Source of the DNA: DASYRM01 sp036004405
Lineage (GTDB): Bacteria > Acidobacteriota > Vicinamibacteria > Vicinamibacterales > UBA2999
Assembly (NCBI GenBank): GCA_036004405.1
Contig: DASYRM010000065.1
Location: 1 to 64,000 of the forward strand
DNA: 64,000 bases
Reading direction: 5' to 3'
The notes beneath the pieces are model-generated. The model was not told where the DNA came from. It saw only the letters and a program-made list of their open reading frames with translations, and searched no databases. Positions 18,122 through 29,064 of this stretch are shown piece after piece. The stretch's first letter is position 1. Each line of letters opens with the position of its first letter. The translations under genes were made by a program, and so were the position numbers.

Positions 18122-18499
18122 CTATTCCACCGCGCGACCACCCAGCTTGCGGCCGTCCGGCAGCGTGAGCGACACGAAGATGCCGCCAAACTCGCCGCTC
18201 TTCAGCGGATTGACCACGACGGTGACCATGTCCCCGGGCTTGATGATGTTCGAGCGCCAGCCGTTCCTCGCCATCGACTGAGGACTCCCCAGCTCGACGC
18301 CCCAGCGATCGACGCCCCCGTTCTCCTTCGGCACGTCGAGCTGAATCGCGGAGTGAGGGTTCGTCCAGGTGAACCTGACGACGGTGCCGACGAGCGTTTT
18401 CGACACCGTGCGGTCGAACATCACCGGCGAGTGGTGCGCGCCGGTGGTCGCGGCAAGCGCCACGACGAGTGCGAGGGATGCGAGAGCTGTGCGTAGCAT
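18122..18499 (-). CDS. exported DUF6152-like protein
   Basis: The 125-residue product has a signal peptide (MLRTALASLALVVALAATTGAHHSPV) and a small beta-rich mature domain with FDRTVSKTLVGTVVRFTWTNPHS, WGVELGSPQSMARNGW and KPGDMVTVVVNPLKSG. This matches my memory of DUF6152, a small exported domain frequent in Acidobacteriota and Proteobacteria, possibly of OB/beta-barrel type. The ATG overlaps the upstream stop as TGATG, so translation is coupled to the gene at 18499-19314, and both proteins probably act in the periplasm. Confidence 0.75.
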   Translation of the reverse strand: MLRTALASLALVVALAATTGAHHSPVMFDRTVSKTLVGTVVRFTWTNPHSAIQLDVPKENGGVDRWGVELGSPQSMARNGWRSNIIKPGDMVTVVVNPLKSGEFGGIFVSLTLPDGRKLGGRAVE

Positions 18500-19314
18500 C
18501 ACTTCACCAGGTTCTTCGATTTCGTCGCCGGCAGCGAGTCGTTCAGGTCGGGCAGGCACTGCACTTCGCTGATGTCGGCCGTCTCGCGGCGGCTGAACGT
18601 CTTGGTCATCTTCCACTCACCCACCCAGTTCTGCGGGTCGGTCATCTCGTATTCGATGTCCATCCGTCCGTCGGGCCGCATCTTGAATCGTTCGATGAAG
18701 TGCGCGTCCTCACTGATCGGGACCGAGGCACCGCCCTGATCCATCCAGTGATGGTGGCCGGGGAAATACTTCGTATCGACGACCAGCGTGTCGCCTTCCC
18801 AGCGCCCGATCGACTCGCCGTTGAACGTGCGCACGACGATGTCGGGATCGGTGTGCGCGCGACCGTCGAGGTAGATGATCCGCACGCTGTTCTCGAAGTG
18901 GCTGATCATGTAGATCACCGTCGGCAGCTGCACCATCGCGATCGGCCACACCCGCGTCATGATGAGCGGCATCCCCGCCGGCCAGCATTGCCCGATGTCG
19001 TCGCGGTAGACGCCGCCTTCCTTGAGCGCCTTGAGGCCGGCCTCGTAATGGACCTGGGCCGCCGGCGTCAGCGTGAACTTCTCCGGAACGAACTGCCAGC
19101 GATTGGCGCGCCCGTCGTGCTGCCACATGCCGGTGAGATCGAACGGCGGCTTGGGGCGCGGCTTGGCCAGGTTCTCCACGGACAGCGCCGAGAGCTGCGG
19201 CGGCGGGGCCGGCGGCAGTTTCTGCCCCTGTGCCGCAACCGTGGTGGCCGCGGCCAGCAGGCACACCGCGATCGCCAGGCGGGAGGGTTGGTGGCGAGTC
19301 TGCGTCGTCTTCAT
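18499..19314 (-). CDS. exported protein of unknown function, partner of the DUF6152-like gene
   Basis: The 271-residue product starts with a signal peptide (SRLAIAVCLLAAATTVAAQG) and a proline-rich linker. The mature domain has WQHDGRANRWQFVPEKFTLTPAA, IMTRVWPIAMVQLPTVIYMI, GRWEGDTLVVDTKYFPGHHHWMD and AHFIERFKMRPDGRMDIEYEMTDP. The GDTLVVDTxxF and DGRMDIEYEMTDP phrases are common to a large group of acidobacterial exported proteins usually encoded next to DUF6152; I know of no established activity. The ATG at 19314 has AGAGGA upstream. It is divergent from the TonB-dependent receptor with a 154-base shared upstream region. Confidence 0.7.
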   Translation of the reverse strand: MKTTQTRHQPSRLAIAVCLLAAATTVAAQGQKLPPAPPPQLSALSVENLAKPRPKPPFDLTGMWQHDGRANRWQFVPEKFTLTPAAQVHYEAGLKALKEGGVYRDDIGQCWPAGMPLIMTRVWPIAMVQLPTVIYMISHFENSVRIIYLDGRAHTDPDIVVRTFNGESIGRWEGDTLVVDTKYFPGHHHWMDQGGASVPISEDAHFIERFKMRPDGRMDIEYEMTDPQNWVGEWKMTKTFSRRETADISEVQCLPDLNDSLPATKSKNLVK

Positions 19315-19437
19315 GAGAAGGTCCTCTTCCACCTTTTTCGGACAGCGCAGATTAGCACGCGCTTGGATCCCCCCCCGATCGCATCTCTTGATCGCCATTG
19401 ATAACAGGAGTAGCTTGGCGCGGCCCGCACAGAACGC

Positions 19438-19449
19438 GGACCGCGGTCC
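19438..19449. promoter_or_regulatory. 12-bp perfect palindrome in the TonB receptor upstream region
   Basis: GGACCGCGGTCC is fully palindromic and lies 19 bases before the receptor ATG, within the divergent intergenic region. It could be a repressor operator overlapping the leader, or a chance GC-rich palindrome. No clear -10/-35 pair was found around it. Confidence 0.25.
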
Positions 19450-19468
19450 ACCAGGACGTGAGGTGACT

Positions 19469-22400
19469 ATGCGTCGTGCCGTCTGGTCCCTGGCTGTCTC
19501 GATCTGCTTCGCGCTGCTTCCCACCGCCGCCGCTGCCCAAGCCGTCATTGCCGGCACTGTCAGAGACGCGTCGGGGGCCATCCTCCCCGGCGTCACCGTC
19601 GAAGCGAGCAGTCAGGCGCTCATCGAAAAGGTGCGCACCGCCATCAGCGACGGCACCGGCCAATACCGCATCGAGGATCTCAGGCCGGGCACCTACACGG
19701 TCAACTTCACGCTCACCGGCTTCAGCGCCTATCGGCGCGAGGGCGTGGAGCTGACGGGATCGTTCACCGCGACGATCAATGCCGAAATGAAACTCGGCAC
19801 GCTGGAGGAGACGGTCACCGTCACGGGTGAGAGCCCGATCGTCGACGTGCAGAGCGCACGGCGGCAGACCGTGTTGAGCAACGACGTCCTCAAGGCGATT
19901 CCGACGGTCCGCAGCTACAACGCGATGGTCGTCGTCGTCCCTGGCGTAGTGACCAACACGAACGACGTGCAGACTGGAACCTCGACCACTCAATTCCCCA
20001 TCCACGGCGGCCGCAACAACGAAGGGCGCATGACGGTCGACGGGCTCAACGTCGGCAACCCTCCCGGAGGCAATCAGCCACCCGGCTATTCAGTGGACGT
20101 GGGGAACTCCGAGGAGATCTCGTTTACCACGTCGGGAGGACTTGGTGAATCGGAAACCGGCGGCGTCGTGATGAACATCGTGCCGAAGACGGGGGGGAAC
20201 CAGATGCACGGCTCCTTCCTGTACAGCGGCACGGGTAAGAGGCTGCAGTCGGACAACTCGGCGGGCACGGGTCTCACGACGCCGACGCCGTTGAGCAAGG
20301 TCTACGACCTGAATGCCGCGTTCGGCGGGCCGATCAAGAAAGACCGCTTGTGGTACTTCGTCACCGCGCGGACGCAGGGCAGCACGCGCGTAAATGCGAA
20401 CCAGTACTACAACGCCAACGCCGGCGACGCGACGAAATGGCAGTACGCACCAGTGCTCGACAAGCCGGGATTCTCCGACCGGACCTGGGAGAACATCAGC
20501 GGACGCATCACGTGGCAGGCCACGCCGCGCAACAAGATCGGCGGCTTCTGGGACGAGCAGTGGGTGTGTCGAAAGTGCGCGGGCAATACCATCGGCATCA
20601 CGACGCCCCCGGTGGTCTCGCCCGAGGCCAACGGCCCCAATCCGACGCAGCCTCTTCGAGTTCCCCAGGCCACGTGGACATCGCCGGTCACCAACCGCCT
20701 GCTGCTGGACGCCGGCTTCGGCGGCACCTACTACGGGTGGGGCAACTTCGAGCGCGACCCGAACCCGACGCACGATCTGATCAAGGTCACCGAGCAGTGC
20801 TCGACCGGCTGCGCGGCCAACGGCAACCGGCCGGGCATCGTGTACCGATCTCAGGACTGGGGCCAGAACCTTACCGGCTCGTACATCTGGAAAGCCAACC
20901 TGGCGTACGTCACCGGCCGTCACAGCTTCAAGGTCGGCTATCAGCACACGTTGATGACCGACGATCGCACGTGGTCCACCAACAGCACCGACCTGTGGTA
21001 CCGCTTCAACAACGGCGTCCCGAATCAGCTGACCCAGACCATTTCGCCGTGGATCAACAACGCCCGCGCGGGATGGGACGCCGTCTTCGCGCAGGAACAG
21101 TGGACGATGGGCCGCTTGACGCTGCAGGGCGCAGTGCGCTTCGACAGCGCCGGCAGCTGGTTTCCCGAGCAGAACATCGGGCCCGACCGGTTCCTGCCGG
21201 TGGCCTATCACTTTCCGGCATCGAAGGGCATCGACAAATACCGGGACATCACGCCGCGATTGGGGATGGCCTATGACGTGTTCGGCGACGGCCGGACCGC
21301 GGTCAAAGTGAACTTCGGGAAGTATCTCGAAGGCGTCGGGGTGCAGCTGAATTACGCCAACACGAATCCGACCACTCGCATTCCGACGTCAACCGGTCCT
21401 TTTGGCGTACCGGGAGTGACGAGAACCTGGATCGATGCCGACTCGAACTTCGTGCCGGACTGCGATCTGTCCAACCCGCTTGCCAACGGGAATCCCGCCG
21501 CCACGCCCGGCGGCGGCGGTCCCGACTTCTGCGGCCAGATCTCGAACCTGCGGTTCGGTCAGCCGGTGCTCACCGGCAACTACGATCCCGACCTGCTGAG
21601 CGGCTGGGGCGTGCGCGCCGCGGACTGGAGTCTCGGTGTCTCGGTGCAGCAGCAGCTGATGAAGCGGATGTCGATCGAGGTCGGGTACTACCGGCGCTCG
21701 TTCGACGGCTTCACCTTGAACGACAACCTCCTGATCTCGCCGGGCGATCTGACACCGTACAGCATCACGGCGCCGTCCGACCCGCGCCTGCCGAATGGCG
21801 GCGGCTATACGATCTCGGGCCTCTACGACGTGAATCCGGCGAAGTCAGGGCAGGTGGACAACCTTGCCACGCTCGCCAACAAGTACGGCAAGGAGTACCA
21901 GCATTTCAACGGGTTCGACTTCACGCTCAGTCTGCGAGCCAGCGGCTTCACCTTCCAGGGAGGAACGAGCACCGGTCAGAACGTCGCCGACGCCTGCGAC
22001 GTCCGCGCGAACCTGCCCGAGGTGAGCGTCGGCATCGGCGCCGGACTGGTGGGATCGACCGTCAGCATGACGAGTCCGTACTGCCACGTCGCCTACGGCT
22101 GGCTGACGCAGCTGCGCGGCCTCGCGGCCTACACCATTCCCAAGATCGATGTACAGGTAAGCACGGTGTTTCAGAGCAAGCCGGGCGCGCTGCTCGCCGC
22201 GAACTACGCGATGCCGGCCGCGCAGGTCGCGACGTTCCTGGGCCGCGCACCCTCGGGCAACGTGCCGAACGTCACGTTCAACCTGATCGAGCCCGGCTCG
22301 CTCTACGGCGATCGGATCAACCAGCTCGACTTCCGCTTCGCGAAGAACTTCCGCTTCGGCGGCAAGCGAGCCCAGGTGTCGATGGATCTGTTCAACGCGC

Positions 22401-22515
22401 TCAACCGGAACCCGATCATCACCTACAACAACAGCTTCACGCCGAACGGGCCGTGGCTGCAGCCGAACGCGATCCTCACCGGACGCGGCGTGCGATTCAG
22501 CGCGGAGTGGACGTT

Positions 22516-22519
<4 letters not shown>
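19469..22519 (+). CDS. TonB-dependent receptor with carboxypeptidase-regulatory-like domain
   Basis: This outer-membrane receptor of 1,016 residues has a signal peptide (AVWSLAVSICFALLPTAAAAQA). A carboxypeptidase-regulatory-like beta-sandwich follows at about 24-110 (GTVRDASGAILPGVTVEA, YRIEDLRPGTYTVNFTLTGF), then a plug (ETVTVTGESPIVDVQ to about 240) and a long beta-barrel ending in an aromatic residue (SAEWTF). This is the Oar-like/SusC-related architecture expanded in Acidobacteriota; substrates are usually oligosaccharides, peptides or metal chelates, and none can be deduced here. I chose the ATG at 19469 because it begins the signal peptide and is preceded by GAGGTGA; a long N-terminal extension of the frame is spurious. 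Its 3' end overlaps citrate synthase by 4 bases. Confidence 0.9.
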
Positions 22520-23676
<1,157 letters not shown>

Positions 23677-23677
23677 C

Positions 23678-24859
23678 TTATGTGATCGGGGCGACCGCTT
23701 CTTCTCTGACGCGCGGCACGAATACCTTCACCAGTGCCTTCGTGATCATGCCCTTCCGCATGTTGTGCATGCGCTCCACCATGCCGGCCGTCAGCTCGAG
23801 GCCGCGCGCCGCCAGCATCGCGCCACCGTCGATGTGCACGTCCTCGGCGACGATCATGCCCACTTTCAGACCCGCAAACGGCACCTCGCGAGGCTCGTGC
23901 GTGCTGCCGGGCCCGAGCAGTGCCGGCAGGGCGGCCAGCACCGAGGCGTCATAATCGCCGCCCCGGGCCTGCAGCGCGTCAATGGCCGCAACGCTCGATC
24001 GGTGCGCTGTTTCGAGGGCGTCGAAGTCGATGGCCATCTTGAGCACGTGCCCGGCCCGGGCGAGCCGCGCGTCGCGCTCCTCCTCGATGGCCTCGAAGTA
24101 GAGGTACGGTTTCGACGACGCCTCCAGGATGCCGCGGACGTCCTCCATCCGCGGAATGTTCGCCAGCAACTGATCGGTGATCTCGGGCACGCGGGCCACC
24201 ATACGGTGCTCAGCCTCCGACAGCGGCTGCCCGTGATAGACGCGCTCGGCGGTGTCCGGGGCCAGCACGATGCTGCCGAGGTGCGACAGCATGGCCGCCA
24301 CTTCCACCTGCCAGCGATCGGGCAGCTCGAGCGCGGCCGCCAGCCTGGAGACCTTGGCCTTGATTCGCGACGCGCGACCGAACGACACCGGGTTGGTCAG
24401 CGCCAGCACGTCGGTGAGTGCTTTGATGACGCCGCGCAGGGTCTGCTCGAGCAGGACGCGTTCCGCGGTGATCAGCCGGTGCTGTTCGACGGCGTGGTAC
24501 ATCGACGAGAGCAGCGTCATCGTCGGGCAGGGCTTCGTGAGGAAGCGAAAGATCTGGCCCTGGTTCACGGCCGCAATCGCCGCGTCGATCTCCGAATAGC
24601 CGGTCAGCAGCATGCGCACGACGTCTGGCGCCGCGTCCTTGGCCTTGGCGAGAAGGGCGGCGCCGTCCATGCCCGGCATGCGCATGTCCGACATCACGAC
24701 TGCCGTATCGGGCCTGGCGGCGAGGACGTCAAGAGCCTCGGGGCCGCTCGTGGCGATCAGCACCTCGTAGCGGCGCCGCAGGCTCACCGACAGGCCGGCC
24801 AGAACCTGCGGCTCGTCATCCACACACAACACGACCGGAAGGGGGGCGTTGGCCATCAT
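23678..24859 (-). CDS. response regulator with degenerate HD-GYP-like output domain
   Basis: The 393-residue protein has an N-terminal receiver (VVLCVDDEPQVLAGL, phospho-acceptor Asp in VVMSDMRMPGMDG, KP in FLTKPCPTM). The C-terminal half follows the helical order of an HD-GYP phosphodiesterase: SFGRASRIKAKVSRLAAALELPDRW, then VAAMLSHLGSIVLAPD where HDIGKI is expected, then HGQPLSEAEHRMVARVPE. The metal-binding HD pair is replaced by SH and the GYP signature is absent, so c-di-GMP hydrolysis is unlikely. A final domain (about 330-393) includes PFAGLKVGMIVAEDVH. Its start overlaps the upstream regulator gene as ATGA. It is probably a binding or scaffold protein. Confidence 0.8.
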   Translation of the reverse strand: MMANAPLPVVLCVDDEPQVLAGLSVSLRRRYEVLIATSGPEALDVLAARPDTAVVMSDMRMPGMDGAALLAKAKDAAPDVVRMLLTGYSEIDAAIAAVNQGQIFRFLTKPCPTMTLLSSMYHAVEQHRLITAERVLLEQTLRGVIKALTDVLALTNPVSFGRASRIKAKVSRLAAALELPDRWQVEVAAMLSHLGSIVLAPDTAERVYHGQPLSEAEHRMVARVPEITDQLLANIPRMEDVRGILEASSKPYLYFEAIEEERDARLARAGHVLKMAIDFDALETAHRSSVAAIDALQARGGDYDASVLAALPALLGPGSTHEPREVPFAGLKVGMIVAEDVHIDGGAMLAARGLELTAGMVERMHNMRKGMITKALVKVFVPRVREEAVAPIT

Positions 24860-26073
24860 GACTTTGCTCCGTGGGCAACACTGCCCTTCACTTCTTCCCT
24901 GGCCCATTGAATCCACCGCCCCAGATCGGGGGCGATACCGCAGCCGTCGAGAAACCCGACGTCGAGGCGATGCTCGGCGCCCGGGGACGCCGCGTCGGGA
25001 TCGGCCGCACTGACGAGGGCGTCGGCCAGATGCACGGCGGCGAGGAGGCGCCGTTCTCCGGCCTGCACCAGCCGCGGCGAGTGGTGGTAGGCCGCCGCCT
25101 CGACGATCGGAAACGGCAGCCCCCACATACCGAGCAGGTAGGCGCCGATGCCGGCGTGGCTGGCGCCGAAGGTCTCCTGCTCCACCTCGTGGTAGGCACG
25201 GCGCTCGGCACGCGCGCGGCGACGCACCTCGGCGAACTGCTCGCGCTGGCCGGCGGCCAGCACGATCTGGCCGACGTCGTGCACGATTGCGGCGGTGAAG
25301 ACGTCGGCGAGGTCCGCCTGACCGGCCACCAGCCGGCGCGCCAGCCGCGCCGTCTGCAGCGAATGCTGCTGGAGCCCCTCGAGCGAGAAACCCTCGAACG
25401 GCTTGATCTGCGCCGTACCGAACACCTGGCCGCCCAGTGCGAGGCCCTTGAGGATGTCGGCGCCCAGGTACTGCACGGCCTCGCGAATCGACGACAGCTC
25501 GCGCCGCAGGCCGAAGTAGGCCGAGTTGACGACCTGCAGCACCTTGGCGACGAGCGCCGGGTCCCGTTCGACGATCTCGCTGATGTCGTCGAGCGTGGAG
25601 TTGGGCTCGGCCGCCGCGCGGGTGATGGCCAGGTACACGTGCGGGACGCTCGGCAGCCGGTTGAGGCCGGCAATCATGCCGCGCAGGACGGGATCGTCCA
25701 GGTGGGCGTGCAGGCTGGTGGTGCGGTGGATGACCGCAATGAGCTGATCGGCCTCGAAGGGCTTGCTGAGGTACTGGTGCGCCACCGGCAGCGCCCGCAC
25801 GATGGCATCGCGCTCGGCGTGCCCGGACAGCACGATGCGGGCTGTCCCCGGGTAGAGGTCCCGCACCTGTTCGAGCAGGGCCGCGCCATCCATCCCCGGC
25901 ATGCACATGTCGGACACGACCACGTCGGCGGCCTGGCGCGCGAGCTCGTCGAGCGCCGCCTCGGCGCCGACGGCAAACGCCATATCCCAGTCGTGGCGCT
26001 GGCGCCGCAGCACGTTGCGGAGCCCATCCAGAATGCTGGGTTCGTCGTCCACGAACAGAACCCGGGTCTTCAT
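24856..26073 (-). CDS. response regulator with HDOD domain
   Basis: The 405-residue protein has a receiver at about 1-120 (RVLFVDDEPSILDGL, Asp in VVVSDMCMPGMDG, Lys in QYLSKPFEAD) followed by an HDOD domain at about 135-330 (LPSVPHVYLAITRAAAEPNSTLDDISEIVERDPALVAKVL-type opening, NSAYFGLRRELSSIREAVQYLG, IVHDVGQIVLA). HDOD proteins are non-catalytic HD relatives used in bacterial signalling. The start overlaps the kinase stop as ATGA and its stop overlaps the next regulator as ATGA, so the three are translationally coupled. It is most likely a target of the upstream histidine kinase. Confidence 0.88.
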   Translation of the reverse strand: MKTRVLFVDDEPSILDGLRNVLRRQRHDWDMAFAVGAEAALDELARQAADVVVSDMCMPGMDGAALLEQVRDLYPGTARIVLSGHAERDAIVRALPVAHQYLSKPFEADQLIAVIHRTTSLHAHLDDPVLRGMIAGLNRLPSVPHVYLAITRAAAEPNSTLDDISEIVERDPALVAKVLQVVNSAYFGLRRELSSIREAVQYLGADILKGLALGGQVFGTAQIKPFEGFSLEGLQQHSLQTARLARRLVAGQADLADVFTAAIVHDVGQIVLAAGQREQFAEVRRRARAERRAYHEVEQETFGASHAGIGAYLLGMWGLPFPIVEAAAYHHSPRLVQAGERRLLAAVHLADALVSAADPDAASPGAEHRLDVGFLDGCGIAPDLGRWIQWAREEVKGSVAHGAKS

Positions 26074-28910
26074 GCCGCCGCCTCGCTTCGCGGCCCCTTG
26101 ATGGGCAGCTTGATGGTGAAGGTCGTGCCGTGTCCGGGCTCGGTCTCGAACGAGACCTGCCCGTGGTGGCGATCCGCCACGATGGTGCGGGCAATCGCCA
26201 GCCCCTGGCCAGTGCCCTTGCCGACGCCCTTGGTGGTGAAGAACGGATCGAAGACGTGGCCGCGGATCGCTTCCGGGATGCCGCCGCCGGTGTCGCTGAT
26301 GCGAATCACCGCCCAGTCGCCTTCGCGGCAGGTCTCGATGCCGATTCGGCCCCGATAGCTCGTCCCGGCCACCACGTCGCCGATGGCGTGGGCGGCGTTG
26401 ACGATGATGTTCAGGACCACCTGGTTGATGTCGCCGCCGTGGCAGATCACCGGCGGCAACTCGCCGTAGTGCGCCTCGACGGCGGCCACGTACTTGTATT
26501 CGTTCTTCGCGATGATGAGAGTGCTGCGGATCCCCTGGTTCAGGTCCACCGCCACCATCTCCTTGCGATCGGGATGCGCGAAGTCCTTCATCGACTTCAC
26601 GATGGCTGTCACTCTGCCCAGCCCGTCGATGGAGCGGTCGATTGCGCCCGGCACGTGGTCGATGAGGTACTCGAGATCGGCTTCGCGTTCCGCCTCCGAC
26701 ACCTCGGCGGCCTTCTCGAGCACCGGTCCGCCGCTCAGCACGGTCCGGTGCAGGTCGCGGTATCTGGCGACCAGCACGAAGAGATCGCTCAACCCTTCCT
26801 TGAGGAACTGCACGCTGTCGGACACGAACTGCGCCGGCGTGTTGATCTCGTGCGCGACGCCGGCGGCCAGGCGGCCCACCGACTCGAGTTTCTGCGCCTG
26901 TTGCAGCTCCATCTCGAGCTGCTTGCGATCGCGGATGTCGATGGCGATGTGAATGGCGCCGACGCGGGCGGGCGCCTGGGTGGCGAGTTGGGCCGACGAC
27001 AAGAGCACCGGCACGCGCTCGCCGGACGCGGTCAGCAGCGTGCCCTCGCCGCGCACGATGGGCGATTCGCCGTCGTCCACGTGCTGCCACGCAAACACGG
27101 CCCCGAGCGGCGAACCGGTCAACTCCGACACGGGACGGCCGACGAGCGTTGAGGCCGCCTCGTTACAGAGATGGATCTGCCCCTGGCCGTCGGACACGAA
27201 GAGCGCGCCGGGCAGAGCCGCGAGCACGTTCTCGAGGAACTGCGTCGTGGTGGTGAGTTCAGAGGTGCGCTGCTCGACCTTCTCTTCGAGCATCTCGGTG
27301 AGCTGCTCCAGATTGTGGTTGGCCCCCTCGCCGTCGGCCAGCGCCCGCTCGAGTTGCGCGTACGATTCGCGCAGGCGGTGCTGCATGCCGTTGACGTCGC
27401 GCGTGAGGGCGACGATTTCGGCGGGCGCCTGCGCCGGCAGCGGCAGGGTCTCGGCAGTACCGAGCGACAGGTGCCGCATAAAGCCCACGAGTTCCTCGAG
27501 CGGCGCCGTCACGGTGGCCGCAAACAGGCGGGCGCCCACCGCGGACGCGAGGAGCGCGACAAAGACCAGCGCCAGCGTGATCAGGAAGTAGACCGGGACG
27601 TCGGAGGCGACCACAACCTCGGGCTGCTGCACGTACACCGTCCACCCTGTCGTCGCCATGACGGCGCGGGCACCCAGCTGCACCGTCCGCTCGCCGTCGC
27701 CGTCCGGATCGTAGGAGTAGGCGTGATCCATCGTGGCGCCTGCGGCCTGGCGCACCATCGGCGACTCGGACAGGTCGTCGCCGTTGCGGTGGCCGAGGCC
27801 CGGGCTGGTGTAGATGACGCGGTTCGTACGGTCGAGCATCACCACCGTGCTGTTCGGGAGGGTCAGATACGACTCGACGAAGTATTGGAAGGCCGTCAGC
27901 CGCAACGAGGCGTGGGCCACGCCCGTCAGGCGACCGTCGGAGGTCAGGATGGCGGCGCCCAGGAACACCAGCGGCGCTCCGGTGAGCGGCGACGGCGTCA
28001 CATCTGAAATGGCGACCTGCGGCCGTCGGTTGACTGCGTCGCTGAAGAACGGCCGATCGCCCACCGACAGGCCGGGCCGCCGGAACGAGAGCGGCTGAAT
28101 GTGCTGCACGACGCCGCTGGCATCGGCAATGGCCACGGCGCTGAAGTCTGGATAGATCCGGGCTTGTCGCTCGAGTACCAGCTCCAGTTGCGACGGGACC
28201 GTGCCCATGTCGAGCGACGCCGCCAGCGCCGCGATGCCGGATACGTGCGCGTCGACGTAGGAGTTGACGCGTTCGGCGAGCGACACGGCGGTGTCGTTCA
28301 ACCGCGCGTCGGCTTCCTCGTGCTGCCGCGCCGAGAAGAACTCGCCACTCACCGTGCTGACGATGAGGATCGGAAGCACCGCCGCCAGCACGAACGCATG
28401 GCGGATGAGCGCGCGCAGCGGCCGGGGGCCGGGGTCGCGCGACAGGTCGGGCCTCAGGCGGACGACCGCGGCCACGACGAGATCCGACAGCACGGGCGCT
28501 ACCAGCAGCACGAGCACGCGCTCGAACGCCACGGGAATCGTGCGCCACGTCAGTGCGTCGAGCCCGTGGATGCCGGGAAACGCCACCACCGATGCCGCCA
28601 GGAGGAGCGCAACGAGCAGGCGCGCCACGAGGGGCGTCCGCAGGCGCGCGGTCGCGACCCCGAGCACCAAGGCCTCGATAACGAAGAGCGCCATCAGGCC
28701 CGGATGCGAATGCGTCGCCGGCCATGCCGACACCGCCGCCGCGAGCGCGCCAAGCCAGGGCCCGAACAGGACGGCCACCGGCAGCGTCACGGCGCGACCC
28801 GGCCACGCGCGCACCAGGCTTTCGATGTAGCCGGAATTGAGCGCGAACCCGAGAGCGGCGACGGCGACGGTAAGTGCCGCGTGCAGCGAGAACTGGCGTC
28901 GGTAGACCAT
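26070..28910 (-). CDS. membrane sensor histidine kinase (Cache, HAMP, PAS, HisKA, HATPase)
   Basis: The 946-residue kinase starts with about five to six membrane segments (residues 1-195, MASE-like), then a periplasmic double Cache-type domain (about 200-430), a membrane segment (YFLITLALVFVALLASAVGARLF), a HAMP-like linker, a coiled coil (LEQLTEMLEEKVEQRTSEL), a PAS domain (LPGALFVSDGQGQIHLCNEA), the phospho-acceptor His in GRLAAGVAHEINTPAQ and an ATPase domain with an N box (VVLNIIVNAAHAIGD), G1 (ISDTGGGIPE) and G2 (GKGTGQGLAIA). It heads a run with two response regulators and citrate synthase. The ligand is unknown; Cache domains bind small metabolites, so a carboxylate or amino acid would fit the citrate synthase link, but that is speculation. 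Confidence 0.92.
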   Translation of the reverse strand: MVYRRQFSLHAALTVAVAALGFALNSGYIESLVRAWPGRAVTLPVAVLFGPWLGALAAAVSAWPATHSHPGLMALFVIEALVLGVATARLRTPLVARLLVALLLAASVVAFPGIHGLDALTWRTIPVAFERVLVLLVAPVLSDLVVAAVVRLRPDLSRDPGPRPLRALIRHAFVLAAVLPILIVSTVSGEFFSARQHEEADARLNDTAVSLAERVNSYVDAHVSGIAALAASLDMGTVPSQLELVLERQARIYPDFSAVAIADASGVVQHIQPLSFRRPGLSVGDRPFFSDAVNRRPQVAISDVTPSPLTGAPLVFLGAAILTSDGRLTGVAHASLRLTAFQYFVESYLTLPNSTVVMLDRTNRVIYTSPGLGHRNGDDLSESPMVRQAAGATMDHAYSYDPDGDGERTVQLGARAVMATTGWTVYVQQPEVVVASDVPVYFLITLALVFVALLASAVGARLFAATVTAPLEELVGFMRHLSLGTAETLPLPAQAPAEIVALTRDVNGMQHRLRESYAQLERALADGEGANHNLEQLTEMLEEKVEQRTSELTTTTQFLENVLAALPGALFVSDGQGQIHLCNEAASTLVGRPVSELTGSPLGAVFAWQHVDDGESPIVRGEGTLLTASGERVPVLLSSAQLATQAPARVGAIHIAIDIRDRKQLEMELQQAQKLESVGRLAAGVAHEINTPAQFVSDSVQFLKEGLSDLFVLVARYRDLHRTVLSGGPVLEKAAEVSEAEREADLEYLIDHVPGAIDRSIDGLGRVTAIVKSMKDFAHPDRKEMVAVDLNQGIRSTLIIAKNEYKYVAAVEAHYGELPPVICHGGDINQVVLNIIVNAAHAIGDVVAGTSYRGRIGIETCREGDWAVIRISDTGGGIPEAIRGHVFDPFFTTKGVGKGTGQGLAIARTIVADRHHGQVSFETEPGHGTTFTIKLPIKGPRSEAAA

Positions 28911-28990
28911 CGATTTCTGACAGCGGAGCGCGGGGGCGTCCGCTCCGGAAATCGGCAGGGTAGAAACGAATCTTGAGCTGAATTGGTCAG

Positions 28991-29006
28991 CGGGGCTGAA
29001 GCCCCG
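28991..29006. repeat. palindromic repeat, CTTCAG-core family (single hairpin)
   Basis: CGGGGCTGAAGCCCCG reads GGGGCTTCAGCCCC on the minus strand, the same centre as the hairpins at 5.0, 37.3 and 44.0 kb. It lies between the histidine kinase start (28910) and the glycosyltransferase stop (29065), in a 154-base gap that otherwise shows nothing I can name. Confidence 0.7.
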
Positions 29007-29064
29007 CCGCTACTTAACCGGACCGGTCTACGGTTGAGTCAGGACCGGAAAAGCGGGCCCTGCC

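Noticed and set aside
19385..19416. Promoter for the TonB receptor (TTGATC with TAGCTT 17 bases later)
   Set aside because: The -10 matches only three of six positions; not enough to annotate.
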